DNA from: Ypsolopha sequella
Lineage: Eukaryota > Arthropoda > Insecta > Lepidoptera > Ypsolophidae
Assembly: GCA_934047225.1 (NCBI GenBank)
Contig: OW203989.1
Coordinates: forward strand, 9,461,977 to 9,525,976
Direction of reading: 5' to 3'
DNA length: 64,000 bases
The notes under the pieces were generated by a model. That model had not been told where the DNA came from, searched no databases, and saw only the letters and a list, made by a program, of their open reading frames with translations. The position numbers were made by a program, and so were the translations under genes. This document shows, one piece after another, positions 1 to 12,743 of the stretch. The number at the start of each line of letters is the position of its first letter. The first letter of the stretch is position 1.

Positions 1-360
1 ATGAACTCATGCATCTTTAATAAAATTTTGCCAATTTCATAGGTAAGAACCCAATATTTGGTACCAAACTTGTAAGCATAAATATACATAACTGGTCAAA
101 CCCTATTTGAGGACAACTTTTCCTTTTTCTGCACTTTGCTGTGTGTTTGGATTATCTGGTTTTTTAAACTAAGTAGTTCCTATAATTATATATACTTACA
201 ATTGTTTTCTTTGTGTTATCTGATAATTTCTCTTTCAAAATAAATGATCAATATTGTGTTGCTCAAATGTTTTTATTATGTTACTACTAGACTAGTGGAA
301 AATTTTAATTAAGTTACTCTATTGATATTGTCATTTACCTTGCGCTGTAAGTTTCCCTTG

Positions 361-385
361 AAAATAAATAAATAAATAAATAAAA
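361..385 (+). repeat. (AAAT)n tract, probable LINE 3' tail
   Basis: About six AAAT units follow AT-rich DNA. Such tails end many insect LINEs, so this may be the 3' end of a plus-strand LINE remnant. No upstream LINE coding sequence is visible. Confidence 0.5.
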
Positions 386-3300
386 TAATTACCTACATTA
401 TATAAATAAATATATTTCATTTTACTTCCTGGGTTAGGTTAGAAGATAAGGTATCGCGAGTCGTGTCACCCCACGCAGTGGCGGTAGCCATACCAAACCT
501 TCGTTTTTATTTTTTTATGACGACCCAGAACCACTTTGGCCTGGGCAAAATTATTTTATCCTAAAATCGAGTTGGGCCCGTAACATATTTATGTACAAAA
601 GCAACAAACATTATTATATACAAACCCGCTTTTAACTTAAAAGTAGAGATAGAGACAAATAAGAGGATGTTTGTATCTTGTATAGTTATTCATATATGTA
701 TAATATTCATAATCAGATCGCCTATGCCAATGTCAGTACAACTTAAGGTGATATATTGTCCGTGCAAAGGTCCCCGTTACTCCAAGTGGAATGACCCGCA
801 GTGTGAGAGGGAAAGATTTGGAGAAAATTGACAAAAAGGCGGTTTTAAAATAATACAAAACTAACTAAAATAGCTATTAAAATTTACATAATCAATAATT
901 TAGGTGTTATTAAAACCAATCTAGATAAGTACTTTTGAAGTTTGAATGCTATCCCAATTTGTCAGAATATCAAAAAAAGTTTAAATTTAGACCTTATTTC
1001 AATAACTATTTCTATCGAGTGAAATTCCTCCAATTGCGTTTCTGGCAGTCCAAAATCTAGAAGAAGGACCCAAAATTGTTATTTAACTTGGGACTTCTTT
1101 AGAACATCAGATACATAACTTCAAAAAGTGTCGATTTTCACGATATACCCCCTTAAGTGGTTTTATCAAAGCTTCAAAAAGTAAGTTATATTTTACCAAG
1201 TATGTCCACTAATATATTGTACCATACGTCCTTGGCTAGAAAGGAATAAGAAAACGTTATATGTCTATATTACGCTGAAGAAAAAAACGAAAGTGACCCC
1301 ATTTTTCTATCCCCGCCCTTGAATCATCTTTATTTATTTTACGCAATCGTTCTAATGTGTTTGAGAAAAATGGAACAAAAAGATATCCTAAAAGGATGAA
1401 GGATTAACATAATAAAGCATCGAAACAAAAAGTGTTATTGTGTATGTTTTTAGACAGGCGTAAAATAAAATATCCATTTCGGTTTTATGAAATCAGACCG
1501 TTGGGCTCATAAATCTTTTTCCAATATTCATTTTGCAATATAGGCGTAATCTAGTCCCAAGCTGCCACAAAAGCTTATTTGATCCGAACAATAGGCCTTT
1601 TCGTTAATCAAAATCCTTTTCAAAACCATATAAGTACGAGATTTCAACCGAAACTTTCAACAATTGCTGAATGTCGCCCGCGGTCCGTCCCTAGAAACCT
1701 ATTGACGAGTTTTATAAGTTTATCCGCCTGAAAAAACGGACGTTTCGATCTCCCTTTTGTACAGAAATATCATACAAAACGAGTGCACTGATAGTCGATT
1801 ACTTTTAAGGGTAGGTCCAGCGATACGGGAGCCGAGAAAGATTTTGACACAAGGAAGAATCTAAAGGAAAGTGACGAAATTATACCCGGCCAAATATTAA
1901 TATCAGGAGCCTTTCAAAAAATTATCTGTTTAATTACCAATCTCATGAGAGTCATTTTTATTAAAAATGTTGATTACAAAATAAAACAAAAGTATTAAAA
2001 AGACAAAAGTAAAGATTCACGGCAAAACATTAAAATTGGGGTCTACAATATTTTTAGACTAGGGTCAAATAACTCACTGTTTTTGTTTTTGACTTCAATA
2101 GTGGGCGCTATTATTTTCAAAAATTTATACTGCTATCGTAAAGAACTTTTAAGAAACAAATTTTTCAATAATCAACTGACAGAATACGTAACTTTTTAAT
2201 TTTGGAAGGGTTTCTTTCGTATGTTTTTTTATTCTTTTGTGTATTTAAATAGTAGTTTATGCTAAAAGTGCGGTAAGGAGGCAATAACCTGCGAGGAAGA
2301 TTTGAAACACGAGCGTAAAATGTCTATATTAATATTATTTTTATGCTTGATGGTGCTCTTCAACTTTGAATGTATCTATAGACCACAATAAAGATGGTTT
2401 ATATTCCTTTGTCAGTTCAATAAAGAATGCCAAAAGAGAGTTTTTCAAAAATTTTATGGCATTTTCATTTATTTTTTTCCGCTGAAGTAAATTTTCTTTC
2501 AGTATTCAGGTATTTATCTCTTCATTTTGGTGGCAAAAGCCTATCATTTGCAATTATAGCTTCTCCAAGTATACCAAGTATATAAATTACCGATTTTCCA
2601 GAGGTAACAAACGACCAAAAAAATACTCCAAATCTCATATATAAACGTTAGGCGGGCTACTTTATTTTCTATTTCTTTCTGTGCACGCAAATTGCCAGCT
2701 TGACGATAAGAAATTCAAAACAACCTATCTGTGACTCGTGCTCCGTGAGTCGCGCTACATGCGTGCGGATGCGCTCCGAAATTTGTTTGTGTGCGAAACA
2801 AAGAACTATATTATAAACTCTGAGCAATAAATGTGATAATAATAATGACTTTCGCCGCTTACATGAAGTTTTAAGTGACCCGAAATATTATTTTTCAATT
2901 TGTAAATACTTCAAAACTACAATTTCTTCCCTTTAAAATTTAAATTGAATTTAAAGCATTCTGAACTTAAAATTATTACTGGTTCAAAAGCACTGACTAT
3001 CCAAAGCCATTCCACAATGAAAAAAAAATGTTTTATGTATCGTACCCAAGGAATGGTTGCAGGTTAGCCAACATCCTGTAAATAACTTAAAAAAAAAACG
3101 ATTGCGGTAAAATTGATTTTCCGAACAGTTTTGATGCATATAAAATAAGTCTTTCCGTGTTTCAATAGTGCATTTTTGTATACATTATACATTGTTTTGT
3201 AAAAAAAACACATTGAATTTGTAGCAGCCTGTGTAAGATAATTTAAAAAGTATTTTAGACCCCCGTACCATGAAACGTATCCGGTTCATACTCACTTATA

Positions 3301-4636
3301 GTCGGTTTCTGCGTCATTTGTCGTGTGAACGATTCAATGATCTTTTGTACATATCTGCAAACATATTGCCGATCAAAATTGCTCTTAACCATAGGGTCCA
3401 AGGGTCAAGTTTGTTCACAAAAGCAGCAGCATACTTTTTATATAAGATACCCTGGGATTGTCTGTAGCAGAACATTATTTTTTCAGTTTACTCGGTTTTT
3501 GGCCATAACGCTCTCATAAATGGGCTTCTCCAATCTAATTTTATGGTAATTTTTGGGGTTTTGGGATAGTAATGGGCTCATCATGAGATTTGGAGCTTTG
3601 TAATTTAAGGTGAGTTTGCTCAGCAATTCGCAATGAAAATATATAATCTCCAACATGCTCATTGACTGTGAAAACGTCTTACAACCTATTTAACTGTTAT
3701 TGATCGTAATTATAAGGTAACAAAGGCCGTTTTTGTTTGACACTAAGTTTCCTCAAAGCCTCGTTTGTAGCTGTAACTTCTACTTTCAATGTTCAAACTT
3801 TGTAGAATCTACTTCATTTGGATCTGGATCCACTATTTCCAGCATAGTCGCTAACCCTGGAGACATTTAGATAATAGATTTACTCGTTTGGATTTTCAGT
3901 TGTAATTTTAAGGTTAAACCAAGCTAAATTGGCGGAGTAGTTTTTGAACATCATACTTACACAACAATCAGACATCAGACAGACTAAACTCTACTTAATA
4001 TTTGAACTTGAAAAATTTTGAAATTGTAATTTACAGAAACCAATGGAAACTTGGCAATGGCAGCATACACAATACATAGATAATAAGGTTTTGTTGAATA
4101 ACTATTGAGTGAATTTTGAATTTAAGTGTTCTGTTTCGATTAATTAGAAAAAGGTGGGGCACAATCACATTTCACAATCTGGCTGCGAAACCGCTCTTAA
4201 GCCGATTGACCAAGTTACACAATGTGAAATGGTCATTTGAAGTTGTGCATCTGACCTTATACGAACCCTTAATAGTCGTCGGTGAAACGTTGGTGTACGA
4301 GTGTGGACTGTGACTTGCATTTCACGTGACGATATATTTTTTATCACTACTACAACACCGCCCTAATTTTCATCGAAAACTGAAAATCTATATATTTTTG
4401 TCTAGCTTGGAGTGATGCCATCACATCAAGCAGTCTGTCGTCGCGACATCCGATCTGTCGAGCCTCACAAAGGAGGTAATCAGGTGGAAATCATTGAGCC
4501 TCCTTTCTGTGACGTCATCTATGTTCACAAGACATCTCATTCCGTTTTTGGCTTTCAGCAAGAAACGGAACTGTTTTAAAGTTTTGTGTTAACTGTGCAT
4601 AAGCAATAATGCAGCACGATATTTCTAAATCTTAGA
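386..4636. other. AT-rich DNA without recognisable genes
   Basis: Both strands carry only short open frames with no recognisable motif. A GC-richer patch lies near 2,700-2,800, and a short hairpin near 4,475-4,512 has arms rich in CCTC/GAGG. A weakly similar sequence to 4,180-4,320 occurs near 59,470-59,560, so part of this is old dispersed repeat. I see nothing functional. Confidence 0.5.
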
Positions 4637-4824
4637 TCCGTACCCCTATTATAAATGCGAAATTGTGTTTGTTGGTTTGTCCTTCTTTCACGCAGCAACG
4701 GAGCATAGGATCGACCTGATTTTTGCATAGTGATAGTCTATGGGCTGAAGAGTGACATAATATACTTCTTATCTCGAGAAATGCAAACAAAATCAGCGCG
4801 GGCGAAGCCGCGGGCAAAAGCTAG
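4637..4824 (+). mobile_element. Short non-autonomous Helitron-like element
   Basis: The right end has a GC-rich hairpin (GCGGGCGAAGCCGCGGGC) followed within a few bases by CTAG and then T. This is the Helitron 3' signature: a hairpin, CTRR, and insertion between A and T. The left end begins with TC after an A. A terminus matching this right end occurs in opposite orientation at 58,990-59,020. No coding capacity is visible. Without other full copies an RTE-type 3' end cannot be excluded. Confidence 0.5.
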
Positions 4825-4910
4825 TAAAGTATATTTATGCTCTAAATCAATGAATCGTACCACGGATTTAGAACTGAGAATCTACTGACTATGACATGCA
4901 TAATGCATAT

Positions 4911-4960
4911 TTGCCATGCAAATAGTAAAAATCTGCGTTTTACAAACGGCGTCGTTCAGC
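4911..4960 (+). repeat. Left arm of an inverted pair flanking the BEL block
   Basis: This stretch, containing ACAAACGGCGTCGTTCAGC, resembles the reverse complement of 21,853-21,900. The two copies face each other on either side of the BEL element. They may be the two arms of one palindromic MITE or two separate MITE copies. Confidence 0.45.
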
Positions 4961-5086
4961 AAATTGTAAAATGCCCGCTGTTTGTAAAATTACTTAATTT
5001 AAAATCATTCACTAAAATGTGAACAATTGGTGCAACGACGAGCGGAGCGAAGAGGAGCGTGTTAGATTTATATTGGTTTACATGTA

Positions 5087-5687
5087 TGTTTGGTAAAAGG
5101 CGATATTAGCAGCTGGAACAGGGGCCCATAAGCTGTCCCAGATCTACGTCCATGTAAATTCAATCCGCTGATATGCTACAAAGAATAAATACAAAATTTC
5201 CTACCAGAAAATTGCACTTGATGATGTCCGCAGTACGAGTCCTCTCTTGTACACGGAGACCAAAGTGTGCCGGTGTTGTGACACGTTGTTCACCTTCCAC
5301 GAAGAATCTAAACACAACCCACCTACACATGGATGCATCCAAACCCAGAAGAAATGGTAATCTGACACAGTTCACTTGTTGAAAACCGCATGTATGCAGG
5401 TTATGTCACACACACACCGGAAATAAACTAAAAATGGCCTTCACGCCAAAATATTGTCAGACCCTGACTCACTAATGTTTTTTATGATGTCCACATCAAT
5501 TTTCCCCGTATTAAACCATTAATATATTAAATCGACCTCGATCTTTTTTCCCAAATTCAGCCTTTCCGAGGTTTTTGACAGCTCCAAGTGAGAAAAGTGT
5601 TACCACACACAAAAAACAAAATCGTCGACCGAACACACAAATACACAAGGTATGCTTTCACAACCCGAGCGTTGCGATTGCTGAACA
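5087..5687 (-). repeat. BEL/Pao 3' LTR (601 bp)
   Basis: On the minus strand it begins TGTTCAG directly after CGGGGG, a short polypurine tract, and ends CCAAACA, giving the usual TG..CA ends. Positions 5,087-5,635 are repeated almost exactly at 21,141-21,689. No primer-binding site follows its inner side, which fits a 3' LTR. Confidence 0.8.
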
Positions 5688-5754
5688 CCCCCGTGCGCGT
5701 TACGTATGTGTCGATCCGACACCAACAAATTTACCAAAGGTCCGTCTTGGGTAG

Positions 5755-6381
5755 AAGCAAAGGATGAAGACTTCCGTATGGCAGGTCAGCTCTCCGAAAT
5801 CAGCCTCCGAAACGCAGAAGTCCTTCATAATCCGTGAAATGATTCAAACGAGCAACCGCTCACTTCAGCCTGGCGTGATCCTCGCGCAGAACTCGAAGTC
5901 TAAACTTGATGAGGTCCGCCTGAAGTACACGAACCCATAATACCACCATCATATTGGGATCCTCCAAATCTGCAAACAGTATATGTTCATTTGAAAGCCA
6001 TTTCCTAAGTTCGAACATAATAATCCAAGTATCGAATCAAATATCGAATATCCAAAATTGTGGATACCTCCACCAATGAAGAAGAACCCAGAGTCTTTTA
6101 AAAACCAAATAGGATCCATCCTAACAAATCCGCGCCCAGGAAAACATCGACTGGGGCCGGATGACAAAACGTGGGTCTGCCAGATGCAGACCTGACGTGC
6201 ATGAGATTATGGACGGAGGAAGGTCCAAAGAAGGCTGCCAGCCGACAATATTGTCTATAACCATGGCTGCAGCCGCTGATTCAACTCCAGTCCACCAATA
6301 CCTAGGAGCGGCACCGACGAAACCTCCAGGTTCAAAACCAATCGGTGCGCCACTTGACTTTCCGCGTCGAGGAGGGCCCAT
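5755..6381 (-). pseudogene. BEL/Pao pol remnant: protease end and integrase scrap
   Basis: The frame ending at 6,121 carries a stretch ending GLHLADPRF, as seen just before the end of BEL aspartic proteases. The next frame, 6,166-6,098, continues with PVDVFLGADL and then stops, so a frameshift separates them. Near 5,830-5,755 a stretch resembling the region before the integrase H2C2 zinc-binding motif (RADLPYGSLHPLLLP) survives, with an in-frame stop just upstream. Everything between, including reverse transcriptase and RNase H, is absent. The remnant lies directly downstream of gag and upstream of the 3' LTR. It cannot make a working polyprotein. Confidence 0.65.
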
Positions 6382-6477
6382 ACCCTAACTCAATCCCCCC
6401 TGGTGCCCTAGACGCGAGCCATCGCGGTAGGCAACAGAACCGTCCGCGGTTCCGTACTCATGGCTTGAACAAGCTAG

Positions 6478-8333
6478 TTACAGGCTACCCCACCTGAGGA
6501 GCGCAGGACCAGTCCACTGGCAATAATACGGCTGGCGCGTGCACATCCCTACCCTGGGGGGAGCGTAGCCTCCAACTCTCCCTGAGTACGGCGGGTGGTA
6601 CTCTAACCGCGGGTACTCACGGTACGGCGGTGAGTAACCCCGTGACTCCGTCTTAACACGGTGCTCCATGCCAGCTGGCACCAAAACCGGCGCGGGGAGG
6701 GGGGGCCTAGCCCTTGCCAACTCCAATTGGCCCCCGCCCGTAGGGGCCCAATTCACTACATGGCCATATGTGTGATAGCCCGTAGGCGAGAGGCTCCCTA
6801 CGGGTCCACGCGCAAATACATGACTCACCTCCTGGTGAGGGGGCGCGCCTCGCGCCGCAGTCCTCCGTTCCGACGGAGGGGAGCTCTGCCCGACAGCATG
6901 CCTTCCCTGGACCGAGGTGGAAAGAGTTCTCCCTGATGCACCTCTCCCATTGTCCAAGGGGGGGGAAGTTCTCCCTGAAGCACCCCCGCCCGTAGGGCTC
7001 CGTCGCTGCGGAACCGGTGAAGCCGCTTCAGATCTGTTGGCACACAACAATAAATGGTGGGGCCCCTCACAAACACTGCAACGTCGTGGCTCGGGACAAT
7101 CACGTTCGAAGTGATTGCCCAAGCAACCGAAACATAGGCCCTTACGCTTCACTATGCGTCGCCGCTCGTTGACGTGCAGGTTTCGCCACTGCTGACATCT
7201 TAGCAGGTCATGCCCCGTATGGCCACACTGTAAACAGGTCGATGACCTCTCGACCACGGCGACCGCCGCCAAACGCGCCATATCGCGCCCCCGCGACTGC
7301 TGCGGTTGTCTGGGCTCCCCACATTCCGATGAGCCAGCAGACGAAAAGATTGCGCCCCAGAAGGCGCCAAGTCCGGTTGTGATGTTTCTGCTACCCTAGC
7401 TTCATATTCAAGAAACCTCATTAAGTCCGTAAATTTAGGCACAGTGCTGCCATCTTTTTCTGCGGACACCCGCTCAAAACGTGACCTCACATCATTAGGC
7501 AACCTACCTAAAATAATGTGAACGAGTAAAAACAACCACTCGTCCACCGGTAAACCTAATGTTCTAAGGGCATTACACGCCACAGTGACCGGAGTTAGCA
7601 ACTGCAACCTTAGTTGAGCCCGGTCAGTTACCCTAGGTAACGTCAACAATTGAGACGCATGCGCATCCGCCAGTAAGCGCATGTTCTGATACCTATCATT
7701 TAATAGGCCCCACGCTATATCATAATGATCATCCTCCACCCTGAGGTGCTGGATGAGCGACCTGGCCTCGCCCTCCAATGTTGACATCAAATATGCCATC
7801 TTTTGCCCCTTTGATAAATCTATCCTAGACTCTATTAATGAAGTAAACATATTACTATATGAGACCCATTCTTGAATTTTCCCATTAAATTTATTCAGTT
7901 CTAAACTAGCCAAACTACCAGACACGCCATCTACCGGTTGAGGCGTGACAACTACAGGACCTCCTGAATTTTGCCTCTTTAGCTCAGCAATATTATTCGA
8001 CTTTATAACCAGCGCCTTACCAGTGGCGCCATCTGTTGGTCTAGGTGTGCTAACAACCGGGCTGCCCGATTGTCGTTTTTTGATCATGGAGGCCGCCTCA
8101 GTTACATCATCATAAATTTCCATTATCTTGGCCAAATCCGTAACATACCTATCCATAGGTTCATCCATTTCCTCTAGTGCTGCCACAGCCGCCTCTGCGT
8201 CAGCCAGCCGCTGATGCATCCGCTCGGCTCTCTCCAGGATTGCAGTGTCACGATCCGATCGAGATAGCAATCCTTGGACGGTTGTAAACCAGCGGAGCTC
8301 CTTCGCCAACGCAGCCTTGTAAGACTTGGACAT
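6478..8333 (-). pseudogene. gag: BEL/Pao gag, one frameshift
   Basis: The first frame (8,333-7,200; ATG at 8,333) encodes about 340 gag residues: a coiled N-terminus, then a capsid-like region of the DUF1759 type with LNKFNGKIQEW, MSTLEGEARSLI and LPNDVRSRFE. Near 7,290-7,330 the gag frame breaks. The next frame (to 6,478) carries zinc knuckles starting CLQCGHTGHDLLRC, then CFGCLGNHFERDC and a third CxxC segment, followed by a Pro/Arg/Gly-rich tail ending in a stop. Gag packages element RNA into cytoplasmic particles. Upstream, the leader is cut at 8,355 by the Helitron; downstream lie protease remnants. The reading-frame break makes this copy unlikely to be functional, although a single-base sequencing error cannot be excluded. 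Confidence 0.8.
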
Positions 8334-9142
8334 CTCGCCGCAATGAACCGGGAAATCTATATATCTATATAAATAAAAATGAATTGCTGTTCGTTAGTCT
8401 CGCTAAAACTCGAGAACGGCTGAACCGATTTGGCTAATTTTAGTCTTGAAATATTTGTGGAAGTCCAGGGAAGGTTTAAGCGATAAGAAAATGTGGAAAA
8501 ATTGCGAGGAAAATACTAAAAACGACAATTTTATTTTCCCATACAAACTGTTCTTACCTGTCAAACATTTGATGTTCACCCCGTCGCGTCGGTTCGGTAT
8601 GTTAGGAATAAAAACATGTAGATCTAGATTAAATAAGGGTTTGGAATCGACAACATATATCCATAATAGTCTGATTATCGCGTATTTAGACTTAAAACAT
8701 GTAAAATAATGACACTATAATGACACTTGGTTGTTGTGTTGGGTGCGTTCAGAAATATACTTTGAAACAGTAAAGTTCGCTATACGATCTGAAATTGGGT
8801 ACTAAAAATCAAATCAGCGACTCTTTATCAAATGTCCGGTACTATGAAATTTGGATGAGGTTTTACATTATGACGTCACAGTTTTTTGTGATCAAACTGC
8901 TTCCTTTTTTCTTAGTTTTTAGCAATTATAAAATTGTCAAACGCTCAAAAAAAATCCGTTAAAATGTTTTAACAATTATTTTAGAAGATCGCATTGGATT
9001 GTGTCAGTTATTTTACTTTAACAGCAGTCAAGTTTCAGAATGCACGGAATTGCATTCAATTTATCTATTACCCGCACACATTATGTTTTTAACACCGGAA
9101 AAAAGATTCAAAACTTGATTTGTCATTCTGATACTACTTACA

Positions 9143-10000
9143 ATGCCGAGGAGAAAACGACCTAACATAGGTCGTCGAAGTCGATCGAATGTGCGACGAG
9201 CTACCTCGCGCGCTAATCGCACTGATGACCAGCGAGAGACTGATAATGCTAACAGTCGTATTGGTATGGCAGATTTGCATCCTAGAGTGAATTACAATCA
9301 AGTGGATAATAGGCATAGAATGGAACGAGTTCGGGCACATCGATCACAACAGCAGCGAGCACGGGAAAATGAAATTGATCGATTCCGCAGACGCAATGTT
9401 CCTGTGAACCTGGCACGAGGAGCATTCTCCTACGATCAAGAAATAGATTATAGTGCCGACAAATCTGTAACAATTGGGGAAATGTCAATCATTTGTCAAC
9501 ATTGTAAAGCTTTAAAATACAGCGGTGAATTTGCAGGATTATGTTGTACTGGTGGTAAAGTAAAATTGCCACAGTTAGTCCCACCACCTGATCCATTAGA
9601 CTCATTAGTTTTTGGGATGGTTGATTAATTGATTACAGGTGCTGAAACCAACAAAAAAGTCAGTGCTATGAATTTTTATTCAAACAGAATCCGTGAAGGT
9701 GAAGTAAATCACATTTTGATGTGTCAACGGCTTTTTCATCAGTTTGCAGTTGACATGTATGTCAAAATTGAGACTGAACGATTGACGTACATCCGTCTAA
9801 ACCAACAGCAGCTTCGATCTGAAGAGTACATTCATCTTCGCGATGCTATTAATGCCGATGGCAATGCAAAAAATGTGGGGAAAATGACAATTTTGCCGGT
9901 CACTTACACTGAGAGGCCGCGCCACCACGGTGTCGTGCAGTTGGGTATATTTGTTGTTACTAATACATATATGTCTGAAATAATATTCAATTTGATATAA
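9143..10000 (+). pseudogene. Helitron Rep N-terminal fragment, internally deleted
   Basis: The first segment (9,143-9,628, ATG start) is a basic Arg-rich leader followed by a zinc-binding stretch with CQHCKALKY and GLCCTGGKV, as at the start of insect Helitron Rep-helicase proteins. A stop (TAA at 9,626) follows. The second segment (9,629-10,000) matches the Helitron-like N-terminal domain, with LFHQFAVDMYVKIE and EYIHLRDAINADG. The usual residues between these blocks are missing, so there is an internal deletion at the join. After about 9,920 the similarity ends, and the Rep HUH nuclease and PIF1-type helicase are absent. In an intact element the protein drives rolling-circle transposition; this copy cannot. 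Confidence 0.8.
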
Positions 10001-10019
10001 TTCAAATATTTTTTATTAA

Positions 10020-10640
10020 AGACTATATAAATCTGGGGGCACGGCAGTGCCCCCGCAAAGTGTCGCAGAAAAAACGCGGAACGGCCGTACCATCCTTTTC
10101 TCGAAGCAACTCACGGCACTTTCAACCCCCCTGTATCTTTGTTGTGGGTGAAGCTAGAAGTCTGAAATTTCAGGAACCAAGAGTACTTACTGATCCTACG
10201 TCTGACCCCAAATTACAACTTTGTACCTATATTCGATTACGAAATATCTCAAGTCAAAGTTCCCTTATTTTGTCACTGACTGACTGACACATCATCAAAA
10301 GTCTAAAGGTGTTCTAGCAGGCCTACAAACTTGAAATTTTGCATGCGGTTAGTGTTAAGTGTACATTGCAACAAAAAATATAAACTTGTTATTTGCGGTT
10401 GGTAATTTAATATTTCTATACAAAGTCTATACAAAATGTATGTTTCCAGCTGCATCTATAAATTTGTATGACACTAGATGACGTTGGTGGTATGCTGCTT
10501 TGCATTAAAGACGCCTAAAACGAAAAATTCGACGTTAAAGTTAAAGTGCGAGAACTAAAAAATAAAACCGGTAAAGTGCGAATCTGACTCGTGCATAAAG
10601 AGTTCCGTACCCCTACACAATACGGGTACGGAACCCTAAA
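10020..10640 (+). repeat. Dispersed repeat with GC-rich hairpin
   Basis: It contains a perfect short hairpin at 10,035-10,054 (GGGGGCAC..GTGCCCCC). It ends near an AAGTGCGAATCTGACTCGTG block and a GTACGGAACCC block, which recur in related form at 16,690, 17,490, 28,360 and 35,050. No coding potential. It is probably a non-autonomous element. Confidence 0.5.
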
Positions 10641-10713
10641 CAACATTGTAAGGAAACCAGAAATAAGCATAAACTGGCTTTTCATGGTATGACATATTTC
10701 ATGACATGGTATA

Positions 10714-10875
10714 AGATTTTACAATAAACTTCCAAAGGAGGTCCTTACTTTGTCAGAGAATAAGTTTAAACCGTATATTAAGCAGGGCCTATTGAAAAAG
10801 GCATATTATAAAATAAATGAATATTTGGATGATGGTGAAGCATGGTGTTACAGTGATAATGATAGTAAGTTATAA
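10714..10875 (+). pseudogene. C-terminal tip of an older LINE ORF2
   Basis: The frame RFYNKLPKEVLTLSENKF onward to a stop at 10,873-10,875 resembles the last residues of Jockey/CR1-type LINE ORF2 proteins (the YNKLP..IK..L motif after the RT). Only about 53 residues survive, so the copy is strongly 5'-truncated. It is followed by a 3' UTR that is cut at 11,434 by a younger LINE. Confidence 0.6.
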
Positions 10876-11433
10876 TTTAATTAAATAGTATAATTTCTTA
10901 ACTTACGATTCCTCTAAGGTGTAAACATTAATTGATTACAGACTGTAAAAGGAAAAGGACTATATGAGATAGGTAGACAAAGATATACATGTTTTTCTTT
11001 TTTTCATTAACCTGAATTTCTGCTGTCTTGTATTTTCTTATCCCTTGGTTAAAGTAGATATAAGTCATATATTGTATAGTATAAGTTTTATGTTGAAAAA
11101 AAAAGACATGATCTTGCTAAGTTTCTTGCCCTTCTTCTTAGCAAGACTAATCGAATGGGCGGAGGTAGGCATGTATTTATATATGTAACCTATTAGTATG
11201 TAGTATATAGGATGGGATTTGGTTGGCCGCCTGGTTTCGTGCTGGGGGCTCGGTTGGTGATCATTGAACCTTGTTCCTGGTCCCTGGCCGGGTCTCCGGT
11301 ATGGGTTCGGGCGGCTGATTGGATTTTACCTTGTATAATATATATTTTACCTATCATTTTAATCGTAAATATATTGCTACATAAATTAAATAAACCTTTA
11401 ATTTAGTTTATGTACATTTATTATTTTATTACA
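10876..11433 (+). mobile_element. 3' UTR of older LINE, left part
   Basis: Positions 11,212-11,433 match the reverse complement of about 52,240-52,460. That copy is uninterrupted and continues into the sequence found here only after 16,254. The older LINE was therefore split by the insertion at 11,434-16,237. Confidence 0.7.
11418..11433 (+). repeat. Left target-site duplication of the full LINE
   Basis: TTATTATTTTATTACA here corresponds to TTATTATTTATTTACA at 16,238-16,253, 16 bp with two mismatches. The pair brackets the LINE exactly where the older element is interrupted. Confidence 0.65.
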
Positions 11434-11488
11434 CGCTCAAGTCTTAGAAAGCTTTGTGACACGGAGAAACGCTAAACGGAATAGAGAT

Positions 11489-12322
11489 ATGGAGTGCGAT
11501 TGTGAACAATCTATGAATTCACTAGTATTACGAATGGAAGCAATGTTTAGTAAATGGCAAGAGAAACAAGATATGAGATTGGAAAATCAAGAAGCTAAAC
11601 TAGACAAAATTATTAACTCGACAATAAAAAATGAATCAAATTTTGAAAGAAATCTGGCTGAAATCAAACATAAAAACGAGGAAATTCTTACATCTATTAA
11701 TAATCTATCTAAACAGTACGACGAATTAAAAGCTCAACTTAACAGTCTTGAAAAGGAACGAAGGGAAAATCACGAGTATGTCGTTTTTCTCGAAAACAAA
11801 ATAGAAAACCTAGAAAGAAAGTTCAAGGCGACAAGCTTAGAAATTAGAAATGTCCCGATTAAAAAGCACGAATCTAAAATGGACTTGATGCAATTGGTGA
11901 AGGATGCTGGAAATTCATTAAATATCAACATTGGAACTGCAGATATCCGTGATATCTTTAGGATCAACACTAAAAATCCGGAAAACAAGCCTATTGTTGT
12001 TGAATTAAACAGTGTTTTATTAAAAGAAGATATTATTAAGGCTACAAAGACGCTAAACAAGACCAAAATAAGCTCGGAGAAATTTAATACTAAACATTTG
12101 CAGCTAGGCGGTCCCTCTAAACCAGTCTTTGTCTCAGAGAGCCTAACTCTAAAAGCTAAAAGGCTGTTTTTCCTCGCAAGAGACCACGCTAAGGTACATC
12201 ATTTCGCCTTCTGCTGGACATCACATGGAAAGATTTACCTTCGAAAAGAAGAAGGTTCACCTCAGATCTTAATCGACAATGAATCGGACTTAGTGAATTC
12301 AATTACGCCGAAGCAGAAATGA
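11489..12322 (+). CDS. LINE ORF1: coiled-coil RNA-binding protein
   Basis: 277 residues from the first ATG (11,489); the frame is open further upstream to 11,456 but only from a GTG. Residues about 20-110 are rich in E, K, L and N with heptad spacing, a likely coiled coil for trimerisation. An RRM-like segment starts around EIRNVPI. The C-terminal part (LKAKRLFFLARDHAK, then GKIYLRKEEGSP) resembles the C-terminal domain shared by many insect LINE ORF1 proteins and the baculovirus FP family. ORF1 proteins coat element RNA in the cytoplasm. There is no stop or frameshift. The FP-type assignment is from pattern memory and is less certain than the ORF1 role, which position and coiled coil support. 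Confidence 0.75.
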   Translation: MECDCEQSMNSLVLRMEAMFSKWQEKQDMRLENQEAKLDKIINSTIKNESNFERNLAEIKHKNEEILTSINNLSKQYDELKAQLNSLEKERRENHEYVVFLENKIENLERKFKATSLEIRNVPIKKHESKMDLMQLVKDAGNSLNINIGTADIRDIFRINTKNPENKPIVVELNSVLLKEDIIKATKTLNKTKISSEKFNTKHLQLGGPSKPVFVSESLTLKAKRLFFLARDHAKVHHFAFCWTSHGKIYLRKEEGSPQILIDNESDLVNSITPKQK

Positions 12323-12743
12323 CTATGTTTTAAAGTAAACTGTTTTGTGCTGCTTTATTATTATTATGTTTGCACGTGCATGCTTTGTGATTTCCAGTTA
12401 CTTTCTCTTGGTTATGCGTATCCTATAAAAACAGAGTTTTTCCACATGGTAGCTACTAATACTATTCTATTCAAAATTTCATTTATGAGAATTGTATTGT
12501 TTTATGATTTGCCAATAGTTATTTTTATATTTATTCATTTTATAATTATGTTTCATATTAATAATATAGAAATATTTTATTTATCTGCTGGAGCGTGTAT
12601 GCTTGTTATAGCTCGTGAAGTCTTTAAATCAATATTGCAAAAATCTCCTTGGGCTGCCATCTTGGAAATAAAACAACTCTTCTTTCTAAGGTTCCGTTTC
12701 CCGTGGGTTAAACGGAGCCCCAGTGATTTATTTTTGAAAGACT

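Noticed and set aside
361..385. CRISPR or telomeric repeat
   Set aside because: Short AAAT and GTTAGG-like pieces occur but no array, spacer pattern or tandem TTAGG run.
5160..5382. Two overlapping open frames on opposite strands, repeated at 21,214-21,436
   Set aside because: They lie inside the two BEL LTRs and owe their conservation to LTR identity, not to coding.
11456..11488. Extended ORF1 start upstream of 11,489
   Set aside because: The frame is open from a GTG, but eukaryotic initiation there is unlikely; the first ATG is at 11,489.
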